Source of the DNA: Paenibacillus sp. HW567
GTDB taxonomy: Bacteria > Bacillota > Bacilli > Paenibacillales > Paenibacillaceae
Assembly: GCF_000374185.1 (NCBI RefSeq)
Contig: NZ_KB910518.1
Location: 1,920,162-1,984,161 of the forward strand
Length of the DNA stretch: 64,000 nt
Direction: 5' to 3'
The notes under the pieces were generated by a model, which saw only the letters and a list, made by a program, of their open reading frames with translations, made no database searches and had not been told where the DNA came from. Shown piece by piece: positions 35,958-45,424 of the stretch (positions are counted from its first letter, which is position 1; each line of letters starts with the position of its first letter). Made by a program: the position numbers and the translations under genes.

Positions 35958-37882
35958 GCTTGAATTATATCATCCTGCGCAATTTGCGGAAAAATATTAA
36001 AAACTATTACCTGTACGTCTTCGCGCTGATTTTCGGTGTGGCGCTGTATTTCTCCTTCGTTACACTACAGTATGATCCCTCAATGGACAAAGTCGCTGGT
36101 ACGCTCAAAGGCGGAGCGGCTATCGGCGCATCCTCGGTGCTGCTGGTGGCAATTGTGGCGATTTTCCTGCTGTATGCCAATACGATTTTCATCAAACGGC
36201 GCAGCCGGGAGATTGGACTGTTTCAATTAATTGGACTGACGAAGGGAAGAATCTTCAAGCTGCTGAGCGCGGAGAACCTGATCCTTTATTTCGGGGCCTT
36301 GGTCGTTGGGATCGGTGCGGGCTTTGCGGTGTCGCGGCTGATTCTGATGATTTTGTTCAAAATCCTGGCGATTGACGCCGTTGCCAAGCTCCGCTTCTCG
36401 CCCGAGGCGCTGCAGCAGACTGTGATTGTTTTTGCCGCGGTGTACCTGCTCATCATGCTGATGAACTACATGTTCATTAAGGGGCAGAGCATTCTCTCCC
36501 TGTTCAAGGTCACTTCCACCGCACAGGAGCGCATTAAGAAAATGCCGGTGTGGGAGATCGTCATGGGCCTGCTCGGGATCGGTTTTATCGCGGTTGGGTA
36601 TTACTTATCCACCTTGCTCTTCAATGGGAAAATAAACGGCATGAACGAGCTGATGATCTCGATGATCCTTATCCTTGGTCTGGTTATTATTGGCACGTAT
36701 TTGTTCTATAAAGGCTCTGTCAGCTTCGTATTCAATGCCATCCGCAAGAGTAAAAAAGGCTACCTGTCGATCAATGAGGTACTTTCGCTCTCATCCATTA
36801 TGTTCCGGATGAAGTCGAATGCGCTCTTACTGACCATTATTACAACGGTATCTGCGCTGGCGATCGGGCTGCTGTCGCTCAGCTATATCTCATATTATTC
36901 TGCCGGAGCGAATGCCAAGAGCAGCTCGCCTAACGATTTTGGGTTTGCACGGGTGGAGGCCAAGGAGAAATTTGTGCAGGCGCTGGATGCGGCGCAAATC
37001 AAATACAGAGAAATTCATATGCAGCCCGTAATGGTAGAAGTCGATGCAGCGCAAATTATGCCGAAGAATTCCAAAGACACCATTCTTTCTACTGCCGTAG
37101 TCAGCGACAGCGGCTTGGAGGGGCTGGATGTTAAGCCCGGAGAAGTCCGGATTATGGGGTATAACAGTGCTCTGGATATGCTGATTAAACTGAATGATAG
37201 CGGTGAGGTTGGCATTAAGACCTTGAACGGTACGATCAAGCAGACGCTTGTGGGTATATCCGAGAAATCTATTGTCCCCTACACTTACAACGGAGGCGCA
37301 GGCATATTTGTTGTCGATGAGACAGTCTACCAGAAGCTGGTTAAGGCGCTGGACCCCAAGCTGCAAAAAGGAAAAGACAAGGCGGAGTACTACGGGGTTG
37401 AGCTTGACGACCGCTCCAAGACAGCCAAGGCCAATCAAATTTTTACGGATCAGGTGCCGGAGTTTCCAAGCTTTTCACAGCATGAGTTTGAAATGAGCCA
37501 GCGCAACAATATGGGGCTTATTATGTTTATTGTCGGCTTCCTGGGCTTGACCTTCCTGGTTACTTCCGGCTGTATTCTTTACTTCAAGCAAATGGATGAA
37601 GGGGAGGAGGAAAAGGGAGGCTACACCATTCTGCGAAAATTGGGCTTTACCCAAGTTGACCTCCTGCGCGGCATTCAGCTCAAGCAATTGTTCAATTTCG
37701 GGATTCCGCTTGTCGTTGGCCTGAGCCATAGCTATTTCGCCGTCAAGTCCGGCTGGTTCTTCTTCGGCACGGAAATGCTCACGCCAATGATTCTGGTCAT
37801 GCTGCTATATACAGCGCTGTATTCCATTTTCGGGTTCCTGTCGGTGCTGTATTACAAAAGAGTGATTCGTGAGTCGCTGTGA
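35954..37882 (+). CDS. BceB-type ABC transporter permease
   Basis: 642 aa with ten hydrophobic segments in the Bce pattern: a FtsX-like half (helices 1-4), then helices 5-6, a large extracellular domain between helices 7 and 8 (residues ~315-515), and a C-terminal FtsX-like half with [40 protein letters not shown]. The big extracellular domain recognises the peptide-lipid complex and is the hallmark of the family. Two hairpins follow the stop. Confidence 0.93.
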   Translation: MSLNYIILRNLRKNIKNYYLYVFALIFGVALYFSFVTLQYDPSMDKVAGTLKGGAAIGASSVLLVAIVAIFLLYANTIFIKRRSREIGLFQLIGLTKGRIFKLLSAENLILYFGALVVGIGAGFAVSRLILMILFKILAIDAVAKLRFSPEALQQTVIVFAAVYLLIMLMNYMFIKGQSILSLFKVTSTAQERIKKMPVWEIVMGLLGIGFIAVGYYLSTLLFNGKINGMNELMISMILILGLVIIGTYLFYKGSVSFVFNAIRKSKKGYLSINEVLSLSSIMFRMKSNALLLTIITTVSALAIGLLSLSYISYYSAGANAKSSSPNDFGFARVEAKEKFVQALDAAQIKYREIHMQPVMVEVDAAQIMPKNSKDTILSTAVVSDSGLEGLDVKPGEVRIMGYNSALDMLIKLNDSGEVGIKTLNGTIKQTLVGISEKSIVPYTYNGGAGIFVVDETVYQKLVKALDPKLQKGKDKAEYYGVELDDRSKTAKANQIFTDQVPEFPSFSQHEFEMSQRNNMGLIMFIVGFLGLTFLVTSGCILYFKQMDEGEEEKGGYTILRKLGFTQVDLLRGIQLKQLFNFGIPLVVGLSHSYFAVKSGWFFFGTEMLTPMILVMLLYTALYSIFGFLSVLYYKRVIRESL

Positions 37883-37912
37883 CTCCAGCGAGCTATATCC
37901 AGATGGACCAAA

Positions 37913-37966
37913 GGCTGCCGAGATGTTCTCGGTAGCCATTTTGCTTAGTACGCCCAATATGGGCGT
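37913..37966 (+). terminator. Tandem hairpins after the bceAB-like genes
   Basis: GGCTGCCGAGA (37913-37923) pairs with TCTCGGTAGCC (37927-37937), one mismatch, weak T-tract. Directly after it ACGCCCA-atat-TGGGCGT-like sequence (about 37950-37966) forms a second short hairpin followed by CTTCTTC. Confidence 0.65.
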
Positions 37967-38068
37967 CTTCTTCAGAGTAAAAAATATTGCTTTCTCCACC
38001 TGGCTGTAAAAAGCGCTATAGGATTTACATCTTCTATAGGACTGATTTTTACAGAGGGGGAACCTAGC

Positions 38069-41000
38069 TTGCAGTCTCAGGTAAAGGTGAGCAAGGAAAA
38101 GGAACAGACTTCCGTTTATCATAAACCATACAGCTATGAGCAGACGTATAGGAAGCCAGCGGCTGCGCGGCAGCCGGACCCGGTGGAAATTATCCGGCGT
38201 ATCCGCAAGAACCCGTCTTCATTAACGCAGGAGGATCAGATGGCGCTTCAGCGGACCCTGGGCCACCGCGCGGTGGTTCAGTTGTTATCCGAGCTGAAAA
38301 AGAACAGTAAGAAAGAGGGAAAGACGGATAGAGAGGCGGGCGGAAAGCTGGAAGGGAAGAGGCCGGGAGATCAGGCGAAGGTTGGTGAGGTTCAAGAGGT
38401 TCAAGGGGGAGAGGCGTTTCAAGCTGCACAATCCGAACCTGAACAACTTGAACAACCCATACAACCCGCACAGGTGGAAGAGACACCGGTGGTTAAGGTG
38501 GAACCGGCAAATGAGGCGCAGTCGCAGGTGCGGCAGACTCAGAGTGTGGCAGCGGCGGCTGCGAAACAGAGCAGCGCTGTTCTTGAGCAGCAGCCGAGCC
38601 AGAAGGCGAAGCCAAGCGAGAAAATAAAGGGATTTTTAAAGAAGAATCTGCTGGAAATCCCTGTAAAAGGAGAAGCTTCACCTGGCAGTGTAGGAGGCGG
38701 TGGGAATTCGGCTGCTGGACAATCAGATGGAGAAGGTAAAGCTGTAGCGGCTCAGCAGAAGAAGGAAGCGGGGGCTGCTTCCAAGGCTACGGGCGGCGGG
38801 AATGAACCAGCGGCGGAGCCGGCTGAAGTGCAGTCAGCGGATGAGAAGGACGGCAAGGCTGGCGGAGACGCAAAGGACAGCAAGGAAGCTGAGGGTGCTA
38901 AGGGAAGCAAGGACGCTAGGGAAACCGAGGAAGGAAAGGAAACTAAGGAAGGCAAGGAAACTAAGGAAGGCAAGGCTGGAAAAGGGACCAACGGCGCTAA
39001 GGACGCCTCGGAGAAAGCAGGAAAAGCCGAACAAGCCGCCTCAAAGGAGCCTTCACTGGGAGCGGCCCTCGGCGCCATAGCCGGGGACGGCAAGGAAACC
39101 CCGGCCAAGGCCAAGAAGGTCAATATCCGCGGCGAAGATCCGGGGCAGATTCTGGACCAGTTGACCCAGGTTCAGCCTACCCAGATGGGGGATGCGTATG
39201 CTCAGGCTGTTGACGTTTCCGCAGGAGCTTTTGCGAAGCAGAAGCAAAAGGCGAAGCAGTCCCTCCCGGTGATCCCCGCGCCGACAGGACTGAAAGGGAA
39301 AGTGCTGCAAGCCCGGAGAAAGCCGGTGCCGCTGAAGCACGCTGCTCCAGAGAGCTATAAGAGCAAGCGGACCGGGGGAGCCGCAGCTCCGGGAAACCTG
39401 GAGCGGATGAACATCGGCTCCTCCGGCTCAGAGGGAAATCCCGAAGCCATCATGAGCGAAATCCGTTCCGCCGCAGCCCAGCCGCCCGGCATCAGCATGA
39501 CCGGCGAAGCCGATCCTTCCCAAGTGGAGAGCTTCAGCCAGGAAGCCACGCAGCAAGTAGGCGCCGCCAAGCAAGCGGAGATGGGCCAGATCAGCACCCC
39601 GTTCGGTGAAAATGATATCTTCCCCGAACCGGATGGCTCGACTCTGAAGGCGGACGCAAAGCTGCAAGGCGGCAACACTCCTTCTGCCAAAAAGCTGCCA
39701 TCCTTAGCCATCCCTGGCGAGATGACCGCCGGCCTCAACAAGACGCTGGCCCCGGAGATGAACAAGCAGCTCGGAGCCAAGCAAGCCGAATACCATAAAG
39801 AAAAAGAAAAATTCGACAGCAAAGTTACGCTCTCCAAGGCGGACAGCCACTCGCAAATCCAGAAGGCGGAAGCCGAAGCCAAGGAGCAGCAGCTCAGCCA
39901 GCAGGCCGGAGCCAAGGCCGAAGTGAATGCCCTGCGCGGTGAGTGGAAGCATGAGTTGGATGCCGCCGAAGCCGACTATGCCGGACAAGCCGGAGCCGCC
40001 GCCCAGCAGAAGAAAAGCGAAATCAACACCGTGCGCACCGAAAAGGAACGCGAAGCTAAGAAACGGCAGTCCGAAGCCGAGCAGGAAGCCACAACCGCCT
40101 ACAGCAAAGCCAAAAAAGAAGCCGACGGCAAACATCAAGAGGAAAAAGCCAAAGAAGAGAAAAAAGGCGGCTTCCTCGGCTGGGTGAAGGACAAGCTCGA
40201 AGCGGTGGTCGAAGTCGTCAAGAAGGCCGTCAACTTCATTTTCGAGGGTCTGAGAAAAGCGGTTAAGTTTATTTTTGAAAAAGCAAAGCAAGCCGTGCTG
40301 GGCATTATCGAGCTGGGCCGCAAGCTGATCACCACCCTGATCAAAGGCTTAGGCACCCTGCTCAAAAAGCTGGTCTCCGTCGTATTCGCCAAATTCCCGG
40401 GCATCGCCGCCAAGATTTGCAGCAAAATTGACGGCGTCGTGAACAAAGCCGTCAAAGCCGTCAACCAGCTCGCACAAAAGCTCAAAACGAAAGTCACCCA
40501 GGTCATGGACTTCCTGGCTACCAAAGTGGATCAGGCTTTGGCTGTTGTGCAGAACTTCTACACGAAACTAATCTCCACCATAGGCAACCTCCTGATTGCT
40601 GTGTTCCTCGATGTGATGGAACGGATCGGGGCGCTTGGCAAGGCAGCGAAGCGATCCTTCAGCCATTTGGAAGGCAAGATGTGGGAGTATCTGCTCGGTG
40701 TGGACATTTCGAAGCCGCTTGGCGCAGGTGCCGCAGAAGGCGGAGCAGAGCAAGCCCAGGAAGCGGGAGAGCCGCAGCCGGAAGAGAAGCTTACCGCAGA
40801 CGACATCGAAATGGAGTCGGTGGAAGAGGGAGGAATGGACCCTGAGCTGGTCCAGGACATGAACCTCAAAGACGGCGAAACCAAGCAGCTTCCGGGCAGC
40901 AGCGATCCGCATACGATGGATAGTATTATGGCGGATTTTGATACCGGAAAAGCGAACCAAAGCCTCGGCGGCAAAATCGCAGACGGCGTGTCGCTGCGGG

Positions 41001-42373
41001 CGAACAATGCCAAAATGGTGTTTGACCAGATCAAAACATATGTAATAAAATGGATGAAAGCCCATGGATTACAGCTCTTGGCCGCCATTGTAGGGATACT
41101 GGTCGGCGTTGTGGCTGCGGAAATTCTCACAGGCGGAGCGGTCACGGCTTTTCTTCCGGTCCTGATGAATATTGTCATGACCGTCATGGAAGCGCAGGCG
41201 ATTGTATCCGTGGCGCAAACCCTCGCACAGGCCTCGGGCTATATCGGCACGTACCTGAGCCAAGGCTGGCAGAAGCTGATCGAACCGGCGGCTATCGCGC
41301 TGGCAACAGCGCTGGCGATGGGCCTGGTCGAGATGGCGATGGAGCTGGGGTTCAAGGGCCTCGGCAAGGGACTCAAGAAGACCGGACAAGCCGTGAAGAA
41401 AGGCGCAGCGGCAACGGCCAAAGGGGTAAAGGCCGCCGCAGGTGCGGGAGCCAAGGGCATCAAGAGTCTTTTGAAAACCGGAGCCAAACTGGTTTCCAAG
41501 AGCGGCAGCATGATCATCCGCAATGGCAAAATCGTGATCAAGAGCCTGCAAAAAGGGTTCATGAAGGGGGCTAAGAAGCTCCAAGCCCTGCTTGGCCGGA
41601 TTCTTGCGAAGTTCAAGTTCAAGAAGTTTAAGCTGGAGCGCAAAGGGAAGCATATCCGTCTGTATGGCGAGGTTAATCCTTGGGTGCTGTTGATTGACGG
41701 GAAACTAGACAACGTTAACGAAGAGAAATTGAAGCAGCTTGAACATGATGGCAAGAAACCGGTCACCCTTAGCGATGCGGAGTTAGAAAAACTCAATAAA
41801 TTAGATAAGGATCAGCGGGCAAAGATCTCCATGAGTGCGGATGGAGATAAGAGTAAGCTTGATTTGGACAGTATTAAGGAGAAGGGTGAAGTTGGTACAG
41901 CGCCTCGGTATGAAGATAGAAAGATTTCAAAAGAGCTATATGATGAGCTAAGAGATGAAACACCGACTCAAGAAATACGGGATCGGGTAAATGAAAGCAT
42001 TGAGGATAAGATAGGAACTCCTGATCCTGCTCTTCCAGGTAAGCAAATAACAGGAAGACTTCAAGCAGACCATATCGTGCCTATGAATAGCATAGTAACA
42101 ATGGAAGGCTTCGAAAAGCTAACTAAAGAACAACAACTAGAAGTATTAAACAATCCTGATAACTTTATAGGATTAAGTGAATCAGCCAATAAATCAAAGG
42201 GATCGAAATCTTTTTCAGAATGGACGAAGTATAAAAAAGAAAATATTGATGTTGACCCTAAATTTAGAGAAGAAATGATCAAAAAAGAACAAGAACTGGG
42301 AAGGAAACTACAAAAACAAATAGATGATTTTGTTGAACGAAATAAAAAAGATATAGATGATAGAAGGAGATGA
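38069..42373 (+). CDS. Putative eCIS-delivered polymorphic toxin with C-terminal HNH-type nuclease (1434 aa)
   Basis: TTG start with GAGGGGG 8 bp upstream. Residues 60-73 read LQRTLGHRAVVQLL, closely resembling the LQRxxGNxAVxxLL signature near the N-terminus of eCIS-linked (often DUF4157) cargo. No DUF4157 HExxH is present. Residues ~75-330 are low-complexity Lys/Glu/Ala/Gly, including KETKEGKETKEGKAGKG. Helical, coiled-coil-like regions follow, then a hydrophobic block (~996-1090). The pretoxin segment at 1138-1212 (FKKFKLERKGKHIRLYGEVN) recurs in two downstream modules, with a shorter stretch in a third. After residue ~1212 the DNA becomes AT-rich. The tip (1271-1434) has QADHIVP (His1335), Asn1365 and SANKSKGSKSF, an HNH-type pattern. 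DNase activity and eCIS loading are inferred. An immunity-like gene follows by 10 bp. Confidence 0.85.
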   Translation: MQSQVKVSKEKEQTSVYHKPYSYEQTYRKPAAARQPDPVEIIRRIRKNPSSLTQEDQMALQRTLGHRAVVQLLSELKKNSKKEGKTDREAGGKLEGKRPGDQAKVGEVQEVQGGEAFQAAQSEPEQLEQPIQPAQVEETPVVKVEPANEAQSQVRQTQSVAAAAAKQSSAVLEQQPSQKAKPSEKIKGFLKKNLLEIPVKGEASPGSVGGGGNSAAGQSDGEGKAVAAQQKKEAGAASKATGGGNEPAAEPAEVQSADEKDGKAGGDAKDSKEAEGAKGSKDARETEEGKETKEGKETKEGKAGKGTNGAKDASEKAGKAEQAASKEPSLGAALGAIAGDGKETPAKAKKVNIRGEDPGQILDQLTQVQPTQMGDAYAQAVDVSAGAFAKQKQKAKQSLPVIPAPTGLKGKVLQARRKPVPLKHAAPESYKSKRTGGAAAPGNLERMNIGSSGSEGNPEAIMSEIRSAAAQPPGISMTGEADPSQVESFSQEATQQVGAAKQAEMGQISTPFGENDIFPEPDGSTLKADAKLQGGNTPSAKKLPSLAIPGEMTAGLNKTLAPEMNKQLGAKQAEYHKEKEKFDSKVTLSKADSHSQIQKAEAEAKEQQLSQQAGAKAEVNALRGEWKHELDAAEADYAGQAGAAAQQKKSEINTVRTEKEREAKKRQSEAEQEATTAYSKAKKEADGKHQEEKAKEEKKGGFLGWVKDKLEAVVEVVKKAVNFIFEGLRKAVKFIFEKAKQAVLGIIELGRKLITTLIKGLGTLLKKLVSVVFAKFPGIAAKICSKIDGVVNKAVKAVNQLAQKLKTKVTQVMDFLATKVDQALAVVQNFYTKLISTIGNLLIAVFLDVMERIGALGKAAKRSFSHLEGKMWEYLLGVDISKPLGAGAAEGGAEQAQEAGEPQPEEKLTADDIEMESVEEGGMDPELVQDMNLKDGETKQLPGSSDPHTMDSIMADFDTGKANQSLGGKIADGVSLRANNAKMVFDQIKTYVIKWMKAHGLQLLAAIVGILVGVVAAEILTGGAVTAFLPVLMNIVMTVMEAQAIVSVAQTLAQASGYIGTYLSQGWQKLIEPAAIALATALAMGLVEMAMELGFKGLGKGLKKTGQAVKKGAAATAKGVKAAAGAGAKGIKSLLKTGAKLVSKSGSMIIRNGKIVIKSLQKGFMKGAKKLQALLGRILAKFKFKKFKLERKGKHIRLYGEVNPWVLLIDGKLDNVNEEKLKQLEHDGKKPVTLSDAELEKLNKLDKDQRAKISMSADGDKSKLDLDSIKEKGEVGTAPRYEDRKISKELYDELRDETPTQEIRDRVNESIEDKIGTPDPALPGKQITGRLQADHIVPMNSIVTMEGFEKLTKEQQLEVLNNPDNFIGLSESANKSKGSKSFSEWTKYKKENIDVDPKFREEMIKKEQELGRKLQKQIDDFVERNKKDIDDRRR

Positions 42374-42382
42374 TATAATAGT

Positions 42383-43078
42383 ATGCAAAATAAACTTGAT
42401 TTTTTAAGAAAGTATAAAAGAAATGTGCGAATAATACCATTTGATCAAATCAATAAACTTGATCCTGAGTGGATGCCAAGTGCATGGTACGATTTGTTTA
42501 TCAAAACTGATGTAACCACGAGAATTGAAGCTATCCTGTCAATGTGGAGAGAACATATGGGTGCGGAATTGAGTAACACTATATCTTATTTGTCCGAGCA
42601 TCTAAAAGAAATTGAATTGATGGAAATAGATGGTAGGTACTCTATTTTATATACGATAAAAACGGGGAGTAAGGAAATCTATTATGAGGGGCGAAGCCCC
42701 AAAGATGCGTTTAACCATAAGGTGCTAGAAGAATCTTGGGATAAAATCCCCCCGTCAATACGGAAGTTTTATGAAAATGTTCATAATGGGTTTTATTATT
42801 ATGCGGGTGAATCTATGGGCTTAGTACCTCTGGAAGATGTAACATTTTTTGACAATGATGAATGGGGCATTATAGAGGAGTTAGAGGAACCTTTACAAAT
42901 TGACTTGAAAACTACTTTCGGTTTCTTTAAAAGTGGAATGGGTGGTTATGTTGCAGTAGATTATAGTAATTTTGATAATGATCTGGCTACTTTGTGGTGG
43001 ACGAATAAACAGCCAAGATACAAGATAAACTTTTGGGATGTAGTTGACGAATGGATTGTAATCGGCTTCGAGGTGTAA
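42383..43078 (+). CDS. Probable immunity protein for the main toxin (SMI1/KNR4-like)
   Basis: 231 aa, acidic, AT-rich. VHNGFYYYAGESMGLVPLEDVTFFDNDEWGIIEEL resembles the central part of SUKH/SMI1-KNR4-type immunity proteins. The ATG is 10 bp after the toxin stop with AAGGAGATGATA ahead, the standard toxin-immunity arrangement. No signal peptide, so it would neutralise the toxin in the cytoplasm, as expected for a nuclease. The pairing is inferred from position and fold-like signature. Confidence 0.72.
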   Translation: MQNKLDFLRKYKRNVRIIPFDQINKLDPEWMPSAWYDLFIKTDVTTRIEAILSMWREHMGAELSNTISYLSEHLKEIELMEIDGRYSILYTIKTGSKEIYYEGRSPKDAFNHKVLEESWDKIPPSIRKFYENVHNGFYYYAGESMGLVPLEDVTFFDNDEWGIIEELEEPLQIDLKTTFGFFKSGMGGYVAVDYSNFDNDLATLWWTNKQPRYKINFWDVVDEWIVIGFEV

Positions 43079-43177
43079 TTAAAAGGTGGGGCTGGTGCCG
43101 AATGAATCTATTATTCGTTGTACGCACATAAGATGCTTTAATTTTTTAACTTAAATAACGTTATTCTTTTACATCAA

Positions 43178-43220
43178 ACAGGTTGATTATGGTCAGACCA
43201 TCGTAATTGACCTGTTTTTT
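43178..43220 (+). terminator. Cassette terminator 1 (shared repeat)
   Basis: ACAGGT-tg-ATTA...TAAT-tg-ACCTGT stem with GGT/ACC at the apex, then TTTTTT. The first arm and apex (AACAGGTTGATTATGGTCAG) recur unchanged at 46016, the end of the next cassette. Confidence 0.85.
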
Positions 43221-43262
43221 GTTATATTCGTTTTTTCGCAGATTTTTGAAATCAATCGCAAC

Positions 43263-43777
43263 TGAAAACCGGAGCGAAACTGGCCTCTAAGAGCGGCAGC
43301 ATGATCATCCAGAGCGGCAAAATCGTGATCAAGAGCCTGCAAAAAGGGTTCATGAAGGGGGCTAAGAAGCTCCAAGCCCATCTCGGCCGAATTTTTGCGA
43401 GGTTCAAGTTCAAGAAATTTAAGCTGGAGCGCAAGGGGAATCGCATTCTTCTCTACGGGGAGGTTAACCCGTGGGTATTGCTAGCTAATGGCAAAATAAA
43501 AGAAGTAGACAGTCTTGAGGGTAAAAAGGCAGGAATTAGCACCCAGGCTGAACTCGATAAGATCAAGAGCTTGACAGACTCTCAAAGAGTAGACGTCTAT
43601 AATAAGGCTGTTGCTAGTAAAGACGGTAAGATTGATTTTGATGATATTGAGGGGCTGGGTGATGCTCTAGAAGATACACTCAAGGAGGTTGACTATAGTT
43701 CAGGTAGAGCGTACCGTAATATTGAAGTAGATAAAATACCGATTGAATATAGAGCAGACCCTAGACTAGTACCTTGA
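43263..43777 (+). pseudogene. Headless toxin module 2, 5' part (cut by IS630)
   Basis: From about 43263 the DNA is nearly identical to the pretoxin part of the 1434-aa gene (the AAAACCGGAGC region, then KSGSMII...GKIVIKSLQKGFMKGAKKLQA...FKLERKGN...YGEVNPWVLLANGK). No proper start or ribosome binding site exists; ATG 43301 is internal to the homology. After KIKEVDSLEGKK it diverges into new sequence. The frame ends at a TGA inside the IS630 left end. This is a displaced C-terminal cassette, not a stand-alone gene. The main gene could acquire it by recombination. Confidence 0.8.
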
Positions 43778-43835
43778 CCGCATAGCATTTTAGAATTACC
43801 CTCTTGATATAGAAGTATACGGGAGGGTTAAAGCA

Positions 43836-44294
43836 ATGTACAAAAAATATAAGATAGAATTGAGTCCAAAAGAACGGGAGCAGATTAATCGATTTATTCA
43901 TGACAAGAAGACTTCTAAAGGGATTCGCAATCGCTGCCTCATTTTGTTATTGGCTGATGAGAGTCAGGGGCAGATTCCAAAACAGATTGAAATCGCCCAG
44001 CGTGTCGGTGTCAGCGATGTTACCGTCCACCATACAATTAAAGACTATTGTACGTATGGGCTGGAATTGACACTTCACTATCGGCAACGTCCCAATCCCG
44101 GTCGTCCGGCTGCAATTACCGGAGAAGAGGAAGCTCGGATCATTGCACTCGCGTGTTCTGAGCCACCAAACGGATATGCCCGCTGGACGATTCGTCTTCT
44201 GACAAGTCGAGTGATTGAACTGGGTATTCTGGAGTCCGTTGGACGGGAAACCATTCGCCAAACGTTAAAAAAACGAAACTTAAGCCTCATTTGA
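43836..44294 (+). CDS. IS630-family transposase, N-terminal frame
   Basis: 152 aa helix-turn-helix part: SPKEREQINRFIHDKKTSKGIRNRCLILLLADESQ, then QIEIAQRVGVSDVTVHHTIKDY, then HYRQRPNPGRPAAITGEEEARIIALACSEPPNGYARWTIRLLTSRVIELGI. These helices bind the inverted repeats. Near the end, A AAA AAA (44267-44273) is a perfect -1 slippery heptamer. Frameshifting there gives ...LKKTKLKPHLKKQW..., joining the catalytic frame just as in typical full-length IS630 transposases. Confidence 0.92.
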   Translation: MYKKYKIELSPKEREQINRFIHDKKTSKGIRNRCLILLLADESQGQIPKQIEIAQRVGVSDVTVHHTIKDYCTYGLELTLHYRQRPNPGRPAAITGEEEARIIALACSEPPNGYARWTIRLLTSRVIELGILESVGRETIRQTLKKRNLSLI

Positions 44295-44965
44295 AAAAGC
44301 AATGGTGCATACCCGCAAAAGCCAATGCTGAATTTGTTGCCCGCATGGAAGACGTGCTTGAAACCTACGCCCTCCCGTATGATTTCGAGATCCCGCTCAT
44401 TTGTATGGATGAGCAGCCTGTGCAACTGCTGGATCACACCCGCCCGCCGGAGAAGATGAAACCAGGGAAGGTACGCCGGGAAGACTATGAATACGAGCGT
44501 AAAGGTAGTTGCACCCTGTTTTTATTCACAGAACCTTTGGCCGGTTGGCGCCACGTTTGTGCGAGCCAAAGACGGACCAAATCGGATTGGGCAGAACAGA
44601 TCCGCGAATTGCTCGAAGTCCACTATCCAAAGGCGAAGCGCATTCGACTTGTCATGGATAACTTGAATACGCATACCCTCTCATCGCTGTATGAAACCTT
44701 TTCTCCTGATGTAGCGCTCTCGTTAGCAAAGCGTTTGGAGATCCACTACACACCGAAGCATGGAAGCTGGCTAAATATTGCTGAAATTGAACTGAGCGCA
44801 ATGACGATACAATGTCTGCACCGCCGAATTAGCTCAATTGAACAATTACAGCAAGAAGTAACGGCTTGGAAAGTCAAGCGCAACCAGGATCAAAAATCGG
44901 TCCAGTGGCAATTCACAACCGAGGAAGCCAGAGGCAAATTAAAACATTTGTATCCTAAAATCTAA
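44291..44965 (+). CDS. IS630-family transposase, catalytic DDE frame
   Basis: 224 aa in the -1 frame. The DDE triad is in LICMDEQPVQLL (first Asp), RLVMDNLNTHTLSSLYE (second Asp) and HGSWLNIAEIELSAM (Glu). The TTG at 44291 is probably not a real start, since the N-terminus continues sensibly upstream through the frameshift from the first frame. The protein looks intact, so the element may still be mobile. Confidence 0.92.
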   Translation: MKKQWCIPAKANAEFVARMEDVLETYALPYDFEIPLICMDEQPVQLLDHTRPPEKMKPGKVRREDYEYERKGSCTLFLFTEPLAGWRHVCASQRRTKSDWAEQIRELLEVHYPKAKRIRLVMDNLNTHTLSSLYETFSPDVALSLAKRLEIHYTPKHGSWLNIAEIELSAMTIQCLHRRISSIEQLQQEVTAWKVKRNQDQKSVQWQFTTEEARGKLKHLYPKI

Positions 44966-44978
44966 AGCGGTCAAGGTA

Positions 44979-45407
44979 CTAGTTTCTGAAATGAACTATA
45001 AGGGCAAGGGAAAGGGTGGAACAAACTCGGCAGGGTGGGAAAGAGACGCTTCAAAACATTTTAATGAATTACTAGATAAACACCCTGAAGTCTTTAGTAA
45101 AGCAAATGTAGCAAAAATTGAAGATGGATTAGTTCCAGTAGTGGATGATGAGTTTATTAAACACTTCCCTCAATATAAAGATTGCAAAGGTGATAAGCTT
45201 ATCCACCACCATATTGGTGGTGGAGGTCAAGCTGCTGCTGTGCCACAATCATTGCATAAAGGTTTTGGCGGCATACACAATTTTGAGAAAAACCACAATA
45301 TAAGGGGTAACGACCCATTATCTGAAATAGGAAAAGTATTTACATCGGGTACGAACTTATCAAAGAGTTCTAGACAGCCAAGAAAGAAAAAACCACCAAA
45401 ACAATAA
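44979..45407 (+). pseudogene. Headless toxin module 2, 3' part (LHH/ENDO VII-like nuclease end)
   Basis: Continuation of the module at 43263 after the IS. The fused reading would be ...RADPRLVLVSEMNYKGKGKGG. The C-terminal domain contains KLIHHHIGGGGQAAAVPQSLHKGFGGIHNFEK, a His-rich pattern like the LHH/GHH branch of the HNH/ENDO VII nuclease superfamily of polymorphic toxins. It ends in a lysine-rich tail (RQPRKKKPPKQ). ATG 44991 exists but without a ribosome binding site. The toxin is currently broken, but its immunity gene downstream is intact. Confidence 0.72.
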
Positions 45408-45424
45408 AAATAGTGGAGGTATGG

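Larger units (their letters stand above)
43772..44976 (+). mobile_element. IS630-family insertion sequence (1205 bp)
   Basis: Imperfect terminal inverted repeats of about 25 bp begin CCTTGACCGC at both ends (43772 onward, and the complement of 44967-44976). The element is flanked by TA on both sides (43770-43771 and 44977-44978), the IS630 target duplication. It contains two overlapping transposase frames. Removing 43772-44978 leaves ...CTAG-TA-CTAG..., which restores a continuous reading frame of the host module (RADPRLV-LVSEMNYKGKG). Confidence 0.93.

Noticed and set aside
38069..42373. DUF4157 metalloprotease domain in the toxin carrier
   Set aside because: No HExxH motif was found; only the LQRxxG-type segment is present.
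38069..42373. CdiA, Rhs or LXG toxin
   Set aside because: No haemagglutinin repeats, no YD repeats, no LXG domain and no CdiB or T7SS partner. The N-terminal motif points to eCIS.
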